Positions 26,065 through 35,234 are shown, counted from the stretch's first letter. The stretch: 64,000 nt of DNA from Nocardia shimofusensis NBRC 100134 (GCF_001613125.1 NZ_BDBT01000006.1:186001-250000); one strand, 5' to 3'. Made by a program: numbers and translations. Notes: generated by a model from the sequence alone, not told the origin.

Positions 26065-27026
26065 TGGAACAACGCACGGTGGGACGCAGTGGACTGCGGG
26101 TGTCGCGGATAGGCCTGGCCACGCACACGTGGGGCTCACACACCGACACCGACGACGCGGCCGGACAGCTGTCGGCGTTCCTGGAGGCGGGGGGCACGCT
26201 GGTGGACACCTCCCCCGCCTACACCGGCGGCGCGGCTCAGCACATGCTCGCCGCGCTGCTCGGCGATCTGGTCTCGCGCGACGAGCTGGTGCTCAGCGGC
26301 TGCGCGGGTGTGCACCCGGTCACCGCCGCCGCACAGGCCGATCTGCCCGCCGCGCCGCGCACCTGGATCGACACCTCCCGGCGCGCGTTGCTGCGGCAAC
26401 TGGATCGCACCCTGATCGAACTCGGCACCGACCACCTCGATCTCTGGCATGTCTCGGCCTGGGACGCGCGCACCCCGCTCGAGGAGATCGCCGACACCCT
26501 CGAGCACGCGGTCCGGGCGGGTAAAACCCGCTACGCCGGGGTGCGCGGGTACTCGGCGTGGCAGCTGGCGAGTCTGGCCGCGTGCGCGCCGATCATCACC
26601 GCGCACGCCCCGTACTCGCTGCTCGCGCGTGGCGCGGAAACCGATTTCGTGCCCGCCGCGATGTACCACGGGGTCGGGGTGATCGCTTCGGCGCCGCTGG
26701 CCGGGGGCATCCTCACCGGCAAGTACCGGGACGGGGTGCCCGCGGACTCGCGGGGCGCGGACGAGGCCACCGCCGCCGAGATCCGTCACCGCCTCGACGA
26801 ACGCGCCACCCGCGTGGTCGACGCCGTGGTCACCGCCGCCGACGGGCTGGGCACCTCCCCGCTGGCGGTGGCGCTGGCCTGGATCAGGGATCGGCCGGGG
26901 GTGTCGAGCATGATCGTCGGCGCCCGCGACATCGGTCAGCTCACCGGTGTGCTCGCCGCCGAAACGCTGGAGTTGCCGCGCGCCATCGCCGCCGCGCTCG
27001 ACGATGTGAGCGCGCGCACCGACTGA
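26064..27026 (+). CDS. aldo/keto reductase homologue lacking Lys and His
   Basis: A 320-residue aldo/keto reductase-fold protein. The start GRSGLRVSRIGLATHTWG, the Asp48 and Tyr53 of LVDTSPAY and the C-terminal cofactor region SSMIVGARDIGQL are typical. The catalytic lysine expected in the VVIATK strand is replaced (LVLSGCAG, Cys at about residue 80). The histidine expected in the DLYQIH strand reads DLWHVSAWD, serine in that slot. Half of the Asp-Tyr-Lys-His tetrad is therefore missing, and normal carbonyl reduction is doubtful. It may bind a nucleotide without reducing, or use another mechanism. It is divergent from uppP. Confidence 0.85.
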   Translation: MEQRTVGRSGLRVSRIGLATHTWGSHTDTDDAAGQLSAFLEAGGTLVDTSPAYTGGAAQHMLAALLGDLVSRDELVLSGCAGVHPVTAAAQADLPAAPRTWIDTSRRALLRQLDRTLIELGTDHLDLWHVSAWDARTPLEEIADTLEHAVRAGKTRYAGVRGYSAWQLASLAACAPIITAHAPYSLLARGAETDFVPAAMYHGVGVIASAPLAGGILTGKYRDGVPADSRGADEATAAEIRHRLDERATRVVDAVVTAADGLGTSPLAVALAWIRDRPGVSSMIVGARDIGQLTGVLAAETLELPRAIAAALDDVSARTD

Positions 27027-27060
27027 GGTCCGCGCGCGGGCCCCGCGGCGGCGCGCATAT

Positions 27061-27066
27061 TAGGCT
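27061..27066 (+). promoter_or_regulatory. -10 box of hmuTUV, leaderless
   Basis: TAGGCT is followed by exactly 7 nt and the ATG of hmuT at 27074; no ribosome site is visible. Confidence 0.55.
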
Positions 27067-27073
27067 CGCCTTC

Positions 27074-28108
27074 ATGAAGGTGCGCGACGGTGTCGGGTCC
27101 GGTTCGGTGCGGTTGCTGCTGGCGGCGCTGGCGCTCGCCCTGATCGCGGCGGTGGCAGGCTGTGGCTCCGGCGGTTCCGGTACCGCCGGTGGGACCGGTC
27201 CCACCACCGCGACCCTCGCCGATCCGGACCCTGTCCCGATCGGCCCCGCTCCGCAACCGGCCCTGCCGGTGACCGTCCGTTCCTTCGACGGCGCCGAGGT
27301 CACCGTCACCTCCGCCGATCGCATCATCGCCGCCGACCGCTTCGGCACCCTGGCCCAGACCGTGTACGCCCTCGGCTTGGGTGACCGGTTGGTCGGGCGC
27401 AGCGTCGCGGCGTCGTTCCCGGCCGTGCGGGACGTGCCGAACGTGACCGGCGGCAGCGGGACGCTGAATGTCGAAGCGGTCCTCGCACTGCGGCCCACCG
27501 TGTTTCTCACCGACACCACCAGCGCTTCCCCGGCCGTGCGGGAACAGTTGCGTTCCGTGGGCATCACCGTCGTGTATTTCGACCCCGAACGCGGCATGGA
27601 CAAGGTGGGTCCGCAGATCCAGGCCGTCGCCGACGCCCTCGGGGTTCCCGCCCAGGGGCAGGCGCTGACCGAGCGCACCCGTCAGGAGATCGCCGCCGCG
27701 GGCGCCGAGGTTCCCGAGCAGCGGGACCGGCCGCGCATCGCGTTCCTGTATCTGCGCAGCAGTGCCATCACCATGCTCGCCGGACCGGGTTCGGGTGCGG
27801 ACTCGCTGATCACCGCGATCGGCGGGGAGGACGCGGGCACCGCGGCCGGGCTCACCGAACCGTTCACCGCCATCACCAGTGAGGCCATGATCGGCGCCGC
27901 CCCCGACGTGATCCTGGTGATGACCGACGGCCTGGACTCTCTGGGCGGTGTGGACGGACTGTTGCAGGTGCCCGGCATCGCCCAGACCCCCGCGGGCGCG
28001 GACCGGCGCATCGTGGACATGTCCGACGCGGTGCTGCTGAGCTTCGGCCCCAACACCGGCCGGGTCGTGCAAGCTCTCGCCGACGCGGTGTACGGCGCGC
28101 AGGCATGA
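27074..28108 (+). CDS. hmuT: heme ABC transporter substrate-binding lipoprotein
   Basis: A 344-residue lipoprotein. The signal peptide (LLLAALALALIAAVAGC) ends with the lipobox cysteine, followed by a Gly-rich linker. The body is a FecB/HmuT-type fold: DRIIAADRFGTLAQTVYALG, GTLNVEAVLALRPTVFL and the C-terminal LLSFGPNTGRVV. Together with the following permease and ATPase it forms a heme importer of the HmuTUV class; related iron-chelate importers cannot be fully excluded. Its stop overlaps the start of hmuU by 4 bp. Confidence 0.9.
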   Translation: MKVRDGVGSGSVRLLLAALALALIAAVAGCGSGGSGTAGGTGPTTATLADPDPVPIGPAPQPALPVTVRSFDGAEVTVTSADRIIAADRFGTLAQTVYALGLGDRLVGRSVAASFPAVRDVPNVTGGSGTLNVEAVLALRPTVFLTDTTSASPAVREQLRSVGITVVYFDPERGMDKVGPQIQAVADALGVPAQGQALTERTRQEIAAAGAEVPEQRDRPRIAFLYLRSSAITMLAGPGSGADSLITAIGGEDAGTAAGLTEPFTAITSEAMIGAAPDVILVMTDGLDSLGGVDGLLQVPGIAQTPAGADRRIVDMSDAVLLSFGPNTGRVVQALADAVYGAQA

Positions 28109-29223
28109 GCGGTCGCAGCGAGGCCGGTGAGATCGACACCGCCGGTTCCCGCCCCGAGCTGACCACCCCACCGGCGCCGCGCCCGCACACCCGCTCCCGC
28201 GCCTTCGTCGCCTTCGCTGTCGCGGTCGTGGCGTTGGTGGTGCTGGCGGCGGCCTCGGCGGCGATCGGGCAGGTGCCCACCAGTCCCGCCGAAGTGGCGG
28301 GCAGCATCTTCCATCGGATCGGCCTGGACTGGGGGCCGATGCCCGCCCACCCCGCCGGTGATGTGACGTTGTGGGAGGTGCGTTTCCCGCGGGTGCTGCT
28401 GGCCGTCCTCGTCGGCGCGGCACTGGCCACCGCGGGCGCGCTGCTGCAGGGCGTGTTCGCCAACCCGCTGGCCGAACCCGGTGTGATCGGGGTGTCCTCG
28501 GGTGCGGCGGTCGGCGCGGGCGCGGTGATCGTGTTCGGCGGCGCGTTCGTCGCCGCCTGGTCGGTGGCGTCGGCCGCTTTCGTGGCCGGACTGATCACCA
28601 CCATGCTGGTGTATGTGCTGGCGCGCGCCAACGGCCGCACCGAAGTGGTGACCCTGGTGCTCACCGGCATCGCCATCAACGCTTTCGCCGGCGGGATCAC
28701 CGCGTTCCTGCTGTTCGTCGCCTCCCCCGCTGCCCGCGACCAGATCGTGTTCTGGCAATTGGGCAGCCTCAACGGCGCCACCTGGGACGCGGTCGGCGTC
28801 GTGGCCACGCTCACCGCGTGCGGGGTCCTGGGCGCGGTGGCGGTCGCGTCCAGGCTGGATCTGCTCGCTCTCGGTGACGCCGCGGCCCGTCATCTCGGGG
28901 TCGACGTGGAGAGTCTGCGGCGCACCGTCATCGTGATCGTCGCGGTGCTGGCCGCCGCCGGTGTCGCGTTCACCGGCATCATCATGTTCGTCGGCCTGAT
29001 CGTGCCGCATCTGGTGCGTATGGTCGTCGGCCCGGGACACCGGGTGCTGATCCCGCTCAGCGCGGTCGTCGGCGCGGTCGTGCTGCTCGCCGCCGACGTG
29101 GGTGCCCGCTCCCTGGTCGACAATGCCGACCTGCCGCTGGGCATGCTCACCTCGCTGGTCGGCGGACCGTTCTTCTTCTGGCTGCTGCGCCGCACCCGCG
29201 CCCGATCCGGAGGCTGGGGATGA
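28105..29223 (+). CDS. hmuU: heme ABC transporter permease
   Basis: A 372-residue FecCD-type permease with about nine membrane helices. Family motifs are RFPRVLLAVLVGAALATAGA, LLQGVFANPLAEPGVIGVSS, VFWQLGSLNGATWD and the C-terminal GIIMFVGLIVPHLVRMVVGP. The first 30 residues are a polar extension. It is coupled to hmuT upstream and hmuV downstream by 4-bp overlaps. Confidence 0.93.
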   Translation: MSGRSEAGEIDTAGSRPELTTPPAPRPHTRSRAFVAFAVAVVALVVLAAASAAIGQVPTSPAEVAGSIFHRIGLDWGPMPAHPAGDVTLWEVRFPRVLLAVLVGAALATAGALLQGVFANPLAEPGVIGVSSGAAVGAGAVIVFGGAFVAAWSVASAAFVAGLITTMLVYVLARANGRTEVVTLVLTGIAINAFAGGITAFLLFVASPAARDQIVFWQLGSLNGATWDAVGVVATLTACGVLGAVAVASRLDLLALGDAAARHLGVDVESLRRTVIVIVAVLAAAGVAFTGIIMFVGLIVPHLVRMVVGPGHRVLIPLSAVVGAVVLLAADVGARSLVDNADLPLGMLTSLVGGPFFFWLLRRTRARSGGWG

Positions 29224-30092
29224 CCACCACCGAAACCCTGTCCCTGCGTCATCGCCTGACCGCGCTCACCCGCAGCCACGACCTGCCCGCCGCTCCCGAA
29301 CCAGGGCGGGTCACGGTGCGCGCGATCGGCCTGACCGTGTCGCGACGCGGCGGCGCCGGACCCGCCCGCCGCGTGCTGGACGGCGTGGACTTCCAGGTCG
29401 CCGCCGGTGAGATCGTCGCCCTCGTCGGCCCCAACGGCGCGGGCAAATCCACCCTCCTGGCCGCCCTCGCCGGCGAACTCACGCCGAGCGAAGGCCACGT
29501 CGAACTCGACGGCCACCAGCTCACGCACTGGTCGGCCCTGGACATGGCCCGCCGCCGCGCGGTCCTGCCGCAGAGTCACACCGTCGGCTTCCCGTTCACC
29601 GCCCGCGAAGTCGTCGCCATGGGCCGCGCCCCTTGGGCCCGCACTCCCCGCGAGCTGGACGACGATCGGATCGTCGCCGAAGCCCTCGCCGCCGCCGATG
29701 TCACACACCTGGCCGAACGCTCCTTCCCCACCCTCTCCGGTGGTGAACGTGCCCGCGTCGCCCTGGCCCGCATCCTGGCCCAGGACACTTCCACTCTGTT
29801 GCTCGACGAACCCACCGCCGCCCTGGACCTCGGCCACCAGGAAGAAGTTCTCGAACTCGCCGCCGGCCGGGCCGCCGCGGGGGCGGCGGTCGTGGTCGTC
29901 CTGCACGACCTCGGCATCGCCGCCGCCTACGCCGACCGGGTGGCAGTGTTGGAAGGCGGGCGCATCGCCGCCGACGGCCCACCGCGACAGGTGCTCACCG
30001 GTGAACTGCTCAGCCGCGTCTACCAGCACCCCGTCGACGTCTTCGACCACCCGGTCACCGGCGCCCAGCTCGTCCTGCCCGCCCGCGGCTGA
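29220..30092 (+). CDS. hmuV: heme ABC transporter ATP-binding protein
   Basis: A 290-residue ATPase. Walker A is ALVGPNGAGKSTLLAAL, the Q-loop follows in RRRAVLPQSHTV, the signature is LSGGERARVALARIL, Walker B is TLLLDEPTAALDLGH and the switch His is in VVLHDLGIAAAYAD. The VLPQ and DLGH forms are characteristic of HmuV-type heme importers. A 35-residue N-terminal extension precedes the fold. It ends the hmuTUV operon. Confidence 0.93.
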   Translation: MTTTETLSLRHRLTALTRSHDLPAAPEPGRVTVRAIGLTVSRRGGAGPARRVLDGVDFQVAAGEIVALVGPNGAGKSTLLAALAGELTPSEGHVELDGHQLTHWSALDMARRRAVLPQSHTVGFPFTAREVVAMGRAPWARTPRELDDDRIVAEALAAADVTHLAERSFPTLSGGERARVALARILAQDTSTLLLDEPTAALDLGHQEEVLELAAGRAAAGAAVVVVLHDLGIAAAYADRVAVLEGGRIAADGPPRQVLTGELLSRVYQHPVDVFDHPVTGAQLVLPARG

Positions 30093-30172
30093 CACGGACC
30101 GCCCGTCCACGGCGCGCATCCCACCCGTGCGGCGGGGTCGGCGCGACAGCGAGGCCGACCGGTCTGTGGCGG

Positions 30173-30637
30173 TCAGCGCAGCACGTTGACCCGGCCCGCG
30201 CGCAGGTCGGCCAGCACATCGGCGTGCAGGTCGTCCACCAGCGGCCCCGGCAGGTCCTCGTCCAGAGCGCAGAACCGCAGATCCGACACCCGCGTCGCGG
30301 GCGGCTGGGCCCGCGTGCCGACGATGCCGCAGCGCAGCACCGTCGTGATCGTCTGCGCCACATCGCCGTTGGCGAACTCGTGCCGGTACCCGCTGTACAC
30401 GCCGTGCAGCGCGCTCACCTTCACCTCGAGACCGGTCTGCTCGGCCACCTGACGCACCGCCGCGTCACGCACCGTCTCACCCAATTCGACCGTGCCGCAC
30501 GGTAAACCCCATCGTCGGTCATCGGCGCGTCGCCGCAGCAGCACTCGGCCGTTGTCGATGACGGCCGCGGCGGCGTAGTGCAGTTGGATCGGTGCGTGGC
30601 CGACGTATCCGCGCAGCCATGCGATGTAGTCGCTCAT
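30173..30637 (-). CDS. Nudix-fold protein with altered Nudix box
   Basis: A 154-residue Nudix-fold protein. The box reads [20 protein letters not shown] then TGL, where GX5EX7REUXEEXGU is expected: the arginine is kept, but the glutamate after it and the last metal-ligand glutamate are both glutamine. Pyrophosphohydrolase activity is therefore in doubt. ATG 30637 gives the usual N-terminal helix ([20 protein letters not shown]). It stands alone on the minus strand between hmuV and an MmpL gene. Confidence 0.85.
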   Translation of the reverse strand: MSDYIAWLRGYVGHAPIQLHYAAAAVIDNGRVLLRRRADDRRWGLPCGTVELGETVRDAAVRQVAEQTGLEVKVSALHGVYSGYRHEFANGDVAQTITTVLRCGIVGTRAQPPATRVSDLRFCALDEDLPGPLVDDLHADVLADLRAGRVNVLR

Positions 30638-30746
30638 GACTGCGAGTTTGGCAGGATATTCCGCCAGAAGTATTGGCGGGAAATCCTTTACACGCAGGTA
30701 GCCGCACGGTGCTGTGATCATGCACAGCGCGTCGGGACGGCCGCGA

Positions 30747-30784
30747 CGCTCATCTCCAGATCAGGTCGCTCATCTCCAGATCAG
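30747..30784. repeat. 20-bp tandem duplication at the mmpL stop
   Basis: CGCTCATCTCCAGATCAG occurs at 30747-30764 and again at 30767-30784, a period of 20 bp. The right copy contains the last codons and stop of the MmpL gene; the left copy repeats them after the stop. It looks like a recent slippage duplication. Confidence 0.8.
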
Positions 30785-32866
30785 TTTGAGCACCGCGGGG
30801 GTCAACATCAGGCGGATGACGGTGGCATCGATGAGCAGGGCCGCGATCATGCCGTAGGCGATGTATTTCATCAACACCAGATCCGAGAATCCGAACGCGC
30901 CGGTCACCACGATGAGGATCGCCGCCGCCGAGGTGATCACACTGCCGGTGTGGGCGATGCCGTAGCGGATCGCCTCCTGTGGTTCGGCACCGTTCGCGCG
31001 GGCCTCGCTGACCCGCGAGAGCAGGAACACCTCGTAGTCGGTGGACAACCCGAAGATCACCGCCACGATCAACGCCAGCACGGCGAACATCAACGGCCCG
31101 GGCGTGAAATCGAAGACTCCCGCCCCGTGCCCCTGCACGAACACCCAGGTGAGGATGCCCAGCGTGGTGAGCAGGCTCAACGCGCTCATCACCACCGCCT
31201 TGACCGCCAGCACCACCGACCGGAACGCCGCGTACATGATCGCCAGCGCCGCGCACACCAGGATCAGCAACAGCAGCGGCAACCCGTTGAGCAGGCCGTT
31301 GATGCTGTCGCGTTCCAGCGCGGGGACCCCGGCCACCATGATCTGCACCCCCTCCGGTTCCGGGATCGCCCGCAACGCCGACATGACCGCGTCGGCGTCG
31401 CGTTTGTCCAGCAGACCTGCGTCGAGAACGTTGATGCCCGCGGTGGTCGGCGCTGCCGGTTCGAAACGCCCGGTCAAGCCGGGAATCTGGTTGGCGGCAT
31501 GACGGATGTCGCCGAGCTGGGCCGAATCCGCGCCCACCACCACCAGTTTCAGCGGTTCGGTGCGGAAACTGGGGAACAGCTCGTCGAAATCCTCCTGCGC
31601 CACCCGCGCCGGATTGTCCGAGGCCAGATAGCGTTCGCTGATCCCGCCGAATTCGATGTGACGCAACGGCACCGCCAGCGCCAGCAGCACGAACACGATC
31701 GACAGCGACACCGTCCACGGCCGCCGCATCGAGAACTGCGCCAGCTTCGAGAAGAATCCGGCATCGATCTCGGCTTCGGTCTTGGTGCGGGAGAACCGCT
31801 TCCAGCCCAGGAAATCGATGTTGTGTCCCGCGATCGCCAACGCCGCGGGCAAGGCCGTCACCGACAGCACCGCCGCCAGCAGCACCGAACTGATGCCGCC
31901 GTAGGGCACCGAACGCAGTACGCCGTTGGGGAAGATGAACAGCGCCGCCAGACTGACCGCGATGATCGCCGCCGAGAACAACACCGTGCGCCCGGCCGTG
32001 GCGACCGTGCGGGCGGTGGCCTCTTCCACGCTGCGCCCGGCCGCCAGCTCCTCCCGGAACCGGGTCACCGTGAACAACCCGTAGTCGATGGCCAGACCGA
32101 GACTGACCAGCGTCATCACGGCGCTGGCGAAGACGTTGACGTCGATGTGGTCGGTCAGGCCCCGCAGGATGCCCTGGGTGCCCAGCACCGTCATGCCGCC
32201 GATCAGCACCGGCAGCAGCGCGCCCACCACGCCGCCGAACACGAAATACAGCAGGATCGCCACCAACGGCAGGGCGATCAGCTCCGCGCGCCTGATGTCG
32301 TTCTGCATGCCGATATTGATGCCCTCGACGATCGGTTGCAGCCCGGCCAGCTGCACTGTCGTCCCGCCGGGACCGCTGCCGTCGGTACCCGCGTCCAGGG
32401 CCGGTTTGATCTCGAGATAGTTCTCGACGGTCTCGGTGCCGCCGTCGCCACGCAGGCCGACGCTGGCGAAGGCGTGGGTGCGGGAAGCGTCGGTGGCCTG
32501 CCCGGCGAACGGGCTGTCCCAATAGCTGTCGATCTTGAGGATCTGCTCGTCGTAGTCGCGCAACAGCGCCGACAGATATCCGGTGACCGCCGCACGCACC
32601 GGCGGATCGTCGACGGTGGCGCCGGTGGGGGCGGTGAACAGCAGGATCAGATCGGAGTCGGTGTCACGGCCGAAGGTGGAATCGGCCAGCTTCGCCGCGG
32701 CCACCGACTCGCTGGACTCGTCGAACCAGCCCTCCTGGGTGAACCGGTCGCCCAGGTCACGGCCGTACCAGCCGGACAACAGGACAGCGAACGCGACGAC
32801 GGCGAGCACGAGGAAACGATGGCGGTGGACGAACCGTCCCCACCGCAGGGAACCGGAGTGCAGCAT
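30770..32866 (-). CDS. MmpL-family RND transporter
   Basis: A 698-residue MMPL/RND transporter with the two-bundle layout: first helix near residue 20, proton-relay motifs AIDYGLFTVTRFREE (about 270) and STDYEVFLLSRVSE (about 610), and two extracytoplasmic loop domains. It follows a 119-residue gene and an MTB12-like lipoprotein on the same strand (15-bp gap to the latter), so a lipoprotein partner on the outer face of the membrane is likely. Export of a lipid or similar molecule is inferred from the family; the substrate is unknown. Confidence 0.93.
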   Translation of the reverse strand: MLHSGSLRWGRFVHRHRFLVLAVVAFAVLLSGWYGRDLGDRFTQEGWFDESSESVAAAKLADSTFGRDTDSDLILLFTAPTGATVDDPPVRAAVTGYLSALLRDYDEQILKIDSYWDSPFAGQATDASRTHAFASVGLRGDGGTETVENYLEIKPALDAGTDGSGPGGTTVQLAGLQPIVEGINIGMQNDIRRAELIALPLVAILLYFVFGGVVGALLPVLIGGMTVLGTQGILRGLTDHIDVNVFASAVMTLVSLGLAIDYGLFTVTRFREELAAGRSVEEATARTVATAGRTVLFSAAIIAVSLAALFIFPNGVLRSVPYGGISSVLLAAVLSVTALPAALAIAGHNIDFLGWKRFSRTKTEAEIDAGFFSKLAQFSMRRPWTVSLSIVFVLLALAVPLRHIEFGGISERYLASDNPARVAQEDFDELFPSFRTEPLKLVVVGADSAQLGDIRHAANQIPGLTGRFEPAAPTTAGINVLDAGLLDKRDADAVMSALRAIPEPEGVQIMVAGVPALERDSINGLLNGLPLLLLILVCAALAIMYAAFRSVVLAVKAVVMSALSLLTTLGILTWVFVQGHGAGVFDFTPGPLMFAVLALIVAVIFGLSTDYEVFLLSRVSEARANGAEPQEAIRYGIAHTGSVITSAAAILIVVTGAFGFSDLVLMKYIAYGMIAALLIDATVIRLMLTPAVLKLIWR

Positions 32867-32881
32867 GGCTGGATCGGGGCG

Positions 32882-33451
32882 CTATCCGCAGGCCGGGGTG
32901 CGGTAGTCGGCCGAACGCAGGATGCCGCACAGATCGTCGCGGGAGATCTTCCAGCGGTCGTCGAGGTACACGAAATGCACGATCGTGGTGCGCACCGCGG
33001 CGCCGGTGCCGTCCTTGTCCAGTCGCATCGTCGCGGTCAGAGTGCCGTCGCGGTTGTCGAACACCGGGTCGGTGACTCCGTAGACCGCGCGCGGATTGTC
33101 CTGCAACGCCTTGTACATGTCGGGGATGGCGTCGCGGAAGGCGTCACCGTCCTCGATGAGGGCGGTGCGTTCGCTGTCGGGCAGCGAGGGATCCAGCGCC
33201 CGCTTGATCTGGGCGTCGAGTTCGGCGGCGGTCGGGATCGGGCGCGCGGCGATCGAACTGGACGTCGCCGCCGACGAGGACGACAACGCGGCCACCGCTT
33301 TGGAACGGGCCGCGTCGACGGCGGCGTCGTCGGCGGTGTCCGAGCCGCAGGCTGTCACCGTGCCCAGGACGAGGGCCAGCGCGGCAGTGCCGAGAAAGAG
33401 CCGGCCGGCCGTGATCGGGCGGGTCCGCAACGAACGAGTGGTGTGCATCAC
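32882..33451 (-). CDS. MTB12-like lipoprotein
   Basis: A 189-residue lipoprotein. The signal peptide ends in the lipobox VTAC (Cys near 35) and is followed by an Ala/Ser linker. The C-terminal 120 residues resemble the low-molecular-weight antigen MTB12 group with an NTF2-like fold: PTAAELDAQIKRALDPSLPD, SERTALIEDGDAF and the late WKISRDDLCGIL with a cysteine pair. Location on the outer face of the membrane is expected. It sits just before the MmpL gene and 3 bp after the 119-residue gene. Confidence 0.85.
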   Translation of the reverse strand: MMHTTRSLRTRPITAGRLFLGTAALALVLGTVTACGSDTADDAAVDAARSKAVAALSSSSAATSSSIAARPIPTAAELDAQIKRALDPSLPDSERTALIEDGDAFRDAIPDMYKALQDNPRAVYGVTDPVFDNRDGTLTATMRLDKDGTGAAVRTTIVHFVYLDDRWKISRDDLCGILRSADYRTPACG

Positions 33452-33454
33452 TAC

Positions 33455-33814
33455 CTACTTACCATCTAGGACAGATCCCAGCCGCCCCAGCAGTGCCCGC
33501 ACCGTCACCCCGCGCGGGGTCGGGTCGTGCTGCACCGCCTCGGCCGCCGGGATCAGATCACGGACCAGCGCGACCACGCTGCGTTCGTCGTCGAGGTCGA
33601 CATCGGTCACCCGGGCCTGCGCGACCGCGACGATGTCCTCGGGTCCGGGAACGGCGCCCGCGTCGAGGTCGGCGCGATAGATCTCGAGGCTCAGCACGGC
33701 GCGCACGGTGCGGAAAGCGAACGGCCTGCCGTCCTCGGCGGTACCGAAGCCGTGCGCGAACCGGCCGAGAGTCACATCGTCGACGGCGAACCCCGATCGT
33801 TGCTCGGCGGTCAC
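33455..33814 (-). CDS. unknown protein, first gene of the mmpL unit
   Basis: A 119-residue soluble acidic protein, starting at GTG 33814 after GGGAGAT. I do not recognise a family. The sequence has a predicted mixed alpha/beta pattern, with DVTLGRFAHGFGTAEDGRPF near the N-terminus and a helical end, ALLGRLGSVLDGK. It is 3 bp from the lipoprotein gene, so all three genes to the MmpL gene form one operon. It is divergent from the lppL-like gene. Confidence 0.65.
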   Translation of the reverse strand: MTAEQRSGFAVDDVTLGRFAHGFGTAEDGRPFAFRTVRAVLSLEIYRADLDAGAVPGPEDIVAVAQARVTDVDLDDERSVVALVRDLIPAAEAVQHDPTPRGVTVRALLGRLGSVLDGK

Positions 33815-33960
33815 ACGGATCTCCCTGGGTCGGACGCTGGGGTGTTCACCGTAACGCTGGTCACCGACACCGCGACCCGCCGGACCCCGGTCGGCCGGTG
33901 TGTCGGGGCGGCGTGGTCAGATGGAGTGTCGTTTTTTCCGGTGGTGAAGGAGTTCGGTGG

Positions 33961-34983
33961 ATGCGCCCAGGCGGTCCGGTTTCCCCGATCCTGGTGGTGG
34001 TGGCCTCGCTGCTGGTACTCACCGGCTGCGGTTCCGACGATCCCGGCACGCAGGTCCCGACCAGGGAACCGGCCACCGCGGCCCCCGCCCCGGCGACCAC
34101 CGTCACCCCCGCCGGTGAACGTTTCGCCCTGCCCGGTCCCATCGATGTCCTGCTCGCCGAATCGGGCACCGGCCTGCTCGCCGGACTCGACACCGACCCC
34201 GGCACCGCCCTGCTGATCGTCGACCCCGCCGACGCCCGGGTGGTTCGCACCGTGACCCTGCCCGCGCCCGGCGCCGCGCTGTCCCAGGGCGTCGACGGCG
34301 AAATCCTGGTCCCCGCCCGCGACCGGGTGCTGCGGGTGGACGCCGCCACCGGCGCCGTCACCGAGATCGCGCTGGCCGGGGACCTGCGTACAGCGGCGCC
34401 GGCCGTCGACGGCGGCCTGGTCGTCGGCGACGCCGAGGGCCGGGTGCGCACCGTCACCGCCGACGGACAGGTGCAGACCACCGTGTCCGGACTGGTCACC
34501 GCCGACGTCGTCGTGCGCGCGGGCGACCGCCTGGCCGTCCTCGACCGTCGCCAGACCTCGCTGACCGAGATCACCCCTGGTCAGGACCGTCTCGGGCTGT
34601 CGCTGCGGGCCGGGGACGGCGCGGTGAACATGATCGCCGACCATTTCGGCCGGGTCCTCGTCGCCGACACCGCCGGATCCGAGCTGTTGGTCTACAGCAC
34701 CGGACCGCTCGTCCTGCGCCAGCGATTCCCGGTAAGATCATCGCCTTACGCGCTCGCCTACGATCGCCGGTCGGAGACGGTGTGGGTGACGTGCACGCAG
34801 AGCAACGAGGTCGTCGGATTCGATCTGTCGACGGGGATCGGGCAGGAGGTCGGGCGTCATCCGACGGTGCGCCAGCCCGACTCCGTCACCGTCGACGAAC
34901 GTACCGGTGACCTGTTCGTCGGCTCCGCCGCCGGCGACGGCCTGCAGCGGATCCCGGCGGACGAGCTGAAGGAAGGGCAGTGA
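33961..34983 (+). CDS. beta-propeller lipoprotein, LppL-like
   Basis: A 340-residue lipoprotein. The signal peptide SPILVVVASLLVLTGC carries the lipobox. A Thr/Pro-rich linker precedes repeated 40-residue blades typical of a YVTN/NHL-like propeller (LLIVDPADARVVRTVTLPAP, then SPYALAYDRRSETVWVTC and QPDSVTVDERTGDLFVGSAA). ATG 33961 follows GAAGGAG. Its place directly before pyrD is that of lppL in M. tuberculosis, as I remember it. Function unknown; probably binds a ligand or partner at the cell surface. Confidence 0.85.
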   Translation: MRPGGPVSPILVVVASLLVLTGCGSDDPGTQVPTREPATAAPAPATTVTPAGERFALPGPIDVLLAESGTGLLAGLDTDPGTALLIVDPADARVVRTVTLPAPGAALSQGVDGEILVPARDRVLRVDAATGAVTEIALAGDLRTAAPAVDGGLVVGDAEGRVRTVTADGQVQTTVSGLVTADVVVRAGDRLAVLDRRQTSLTEITPGQDRLGLSLRAGDGAVNMIADHFGRVLVADTAGSELLVYSTGPLVLRQRFPVRSSPYALAYDRRSETVWVTCTQSNEVVGFDLSTGIGQEVGRHPTVRQPDSVTVDERTGDLFVGSAAGDGLQRIPADELKEGQ

Positions 34984-35234
34984 TGGCGTCCAGTAGTTCC
35001 CGCGCGTTCCCCGCCGGTTGGGAGACCGGCGGCGAAGGCGACGATTACGAATACGTGCCGCTGCGGCTGCCCCGGGAGGTCACCCGGGTGACCGCCTCGA
35101 TGCGCCTGGCCATCCAAGCCGAATTCGGCGGCTGGGAGCTGTCGCGGGTGCGCGCCTACACCGACGGCAGCCGCAAAGTGCTGCTGCGCCGTCGTAAGAG
35201 CGCGCTACTACCCACGCCCGAACCGGGGATGTGA
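34983..35234 (+). CDS. DUF5703-family small protein
   Basis: An 83-residue protein with the actinobacterial DUF5703 pattern: [20 protein letters not shown], then [20 protein letters not shown] ending in basic residues. It starts in the stop codon of the lppL-like gene (TGATG) and ends in the start of pyrD, so the three are translationally coupled. Function unknown. Confidence 0.82.
   Translation: MASSSSRAFPAGWETGGEGDDYEYVPLRLPREVTRVTASMRLAIQAEFGGWELSRVRAYTDGSRKVLLRRRKSALLPTPEPGM

Noticed and set aside
27055..27074. IdeR/DtxR iron box before hmuT (TTAGGCTCGCC core)
   Set aside because: Only about 11 of 19 positions fit the consensus and one half is lacking. The core is better explained as the -10 TAGGCT of a leaderless promoter. 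A similar TTAGGCTTGCC precedes the aldo/keto reductase gene, which has no iron link.
30578..33469. A 963-codon open frame on the plus strand opposite the MmpL operon
   Set aside because: Its translation is His/Arg/Gln/Gly-rich with no family resemblance, and it lies antisense to a clear MmpL transporter and lipoprotein. It is an artefact of high GC content.
34730..34757. Hairpin GGTAAGATC...CCTTAC inside the lppL-like gene as a terminator
   Set aside because: Short stem within a continuous coding frame, with a coupled gene downstream; no reason to expect termination there.
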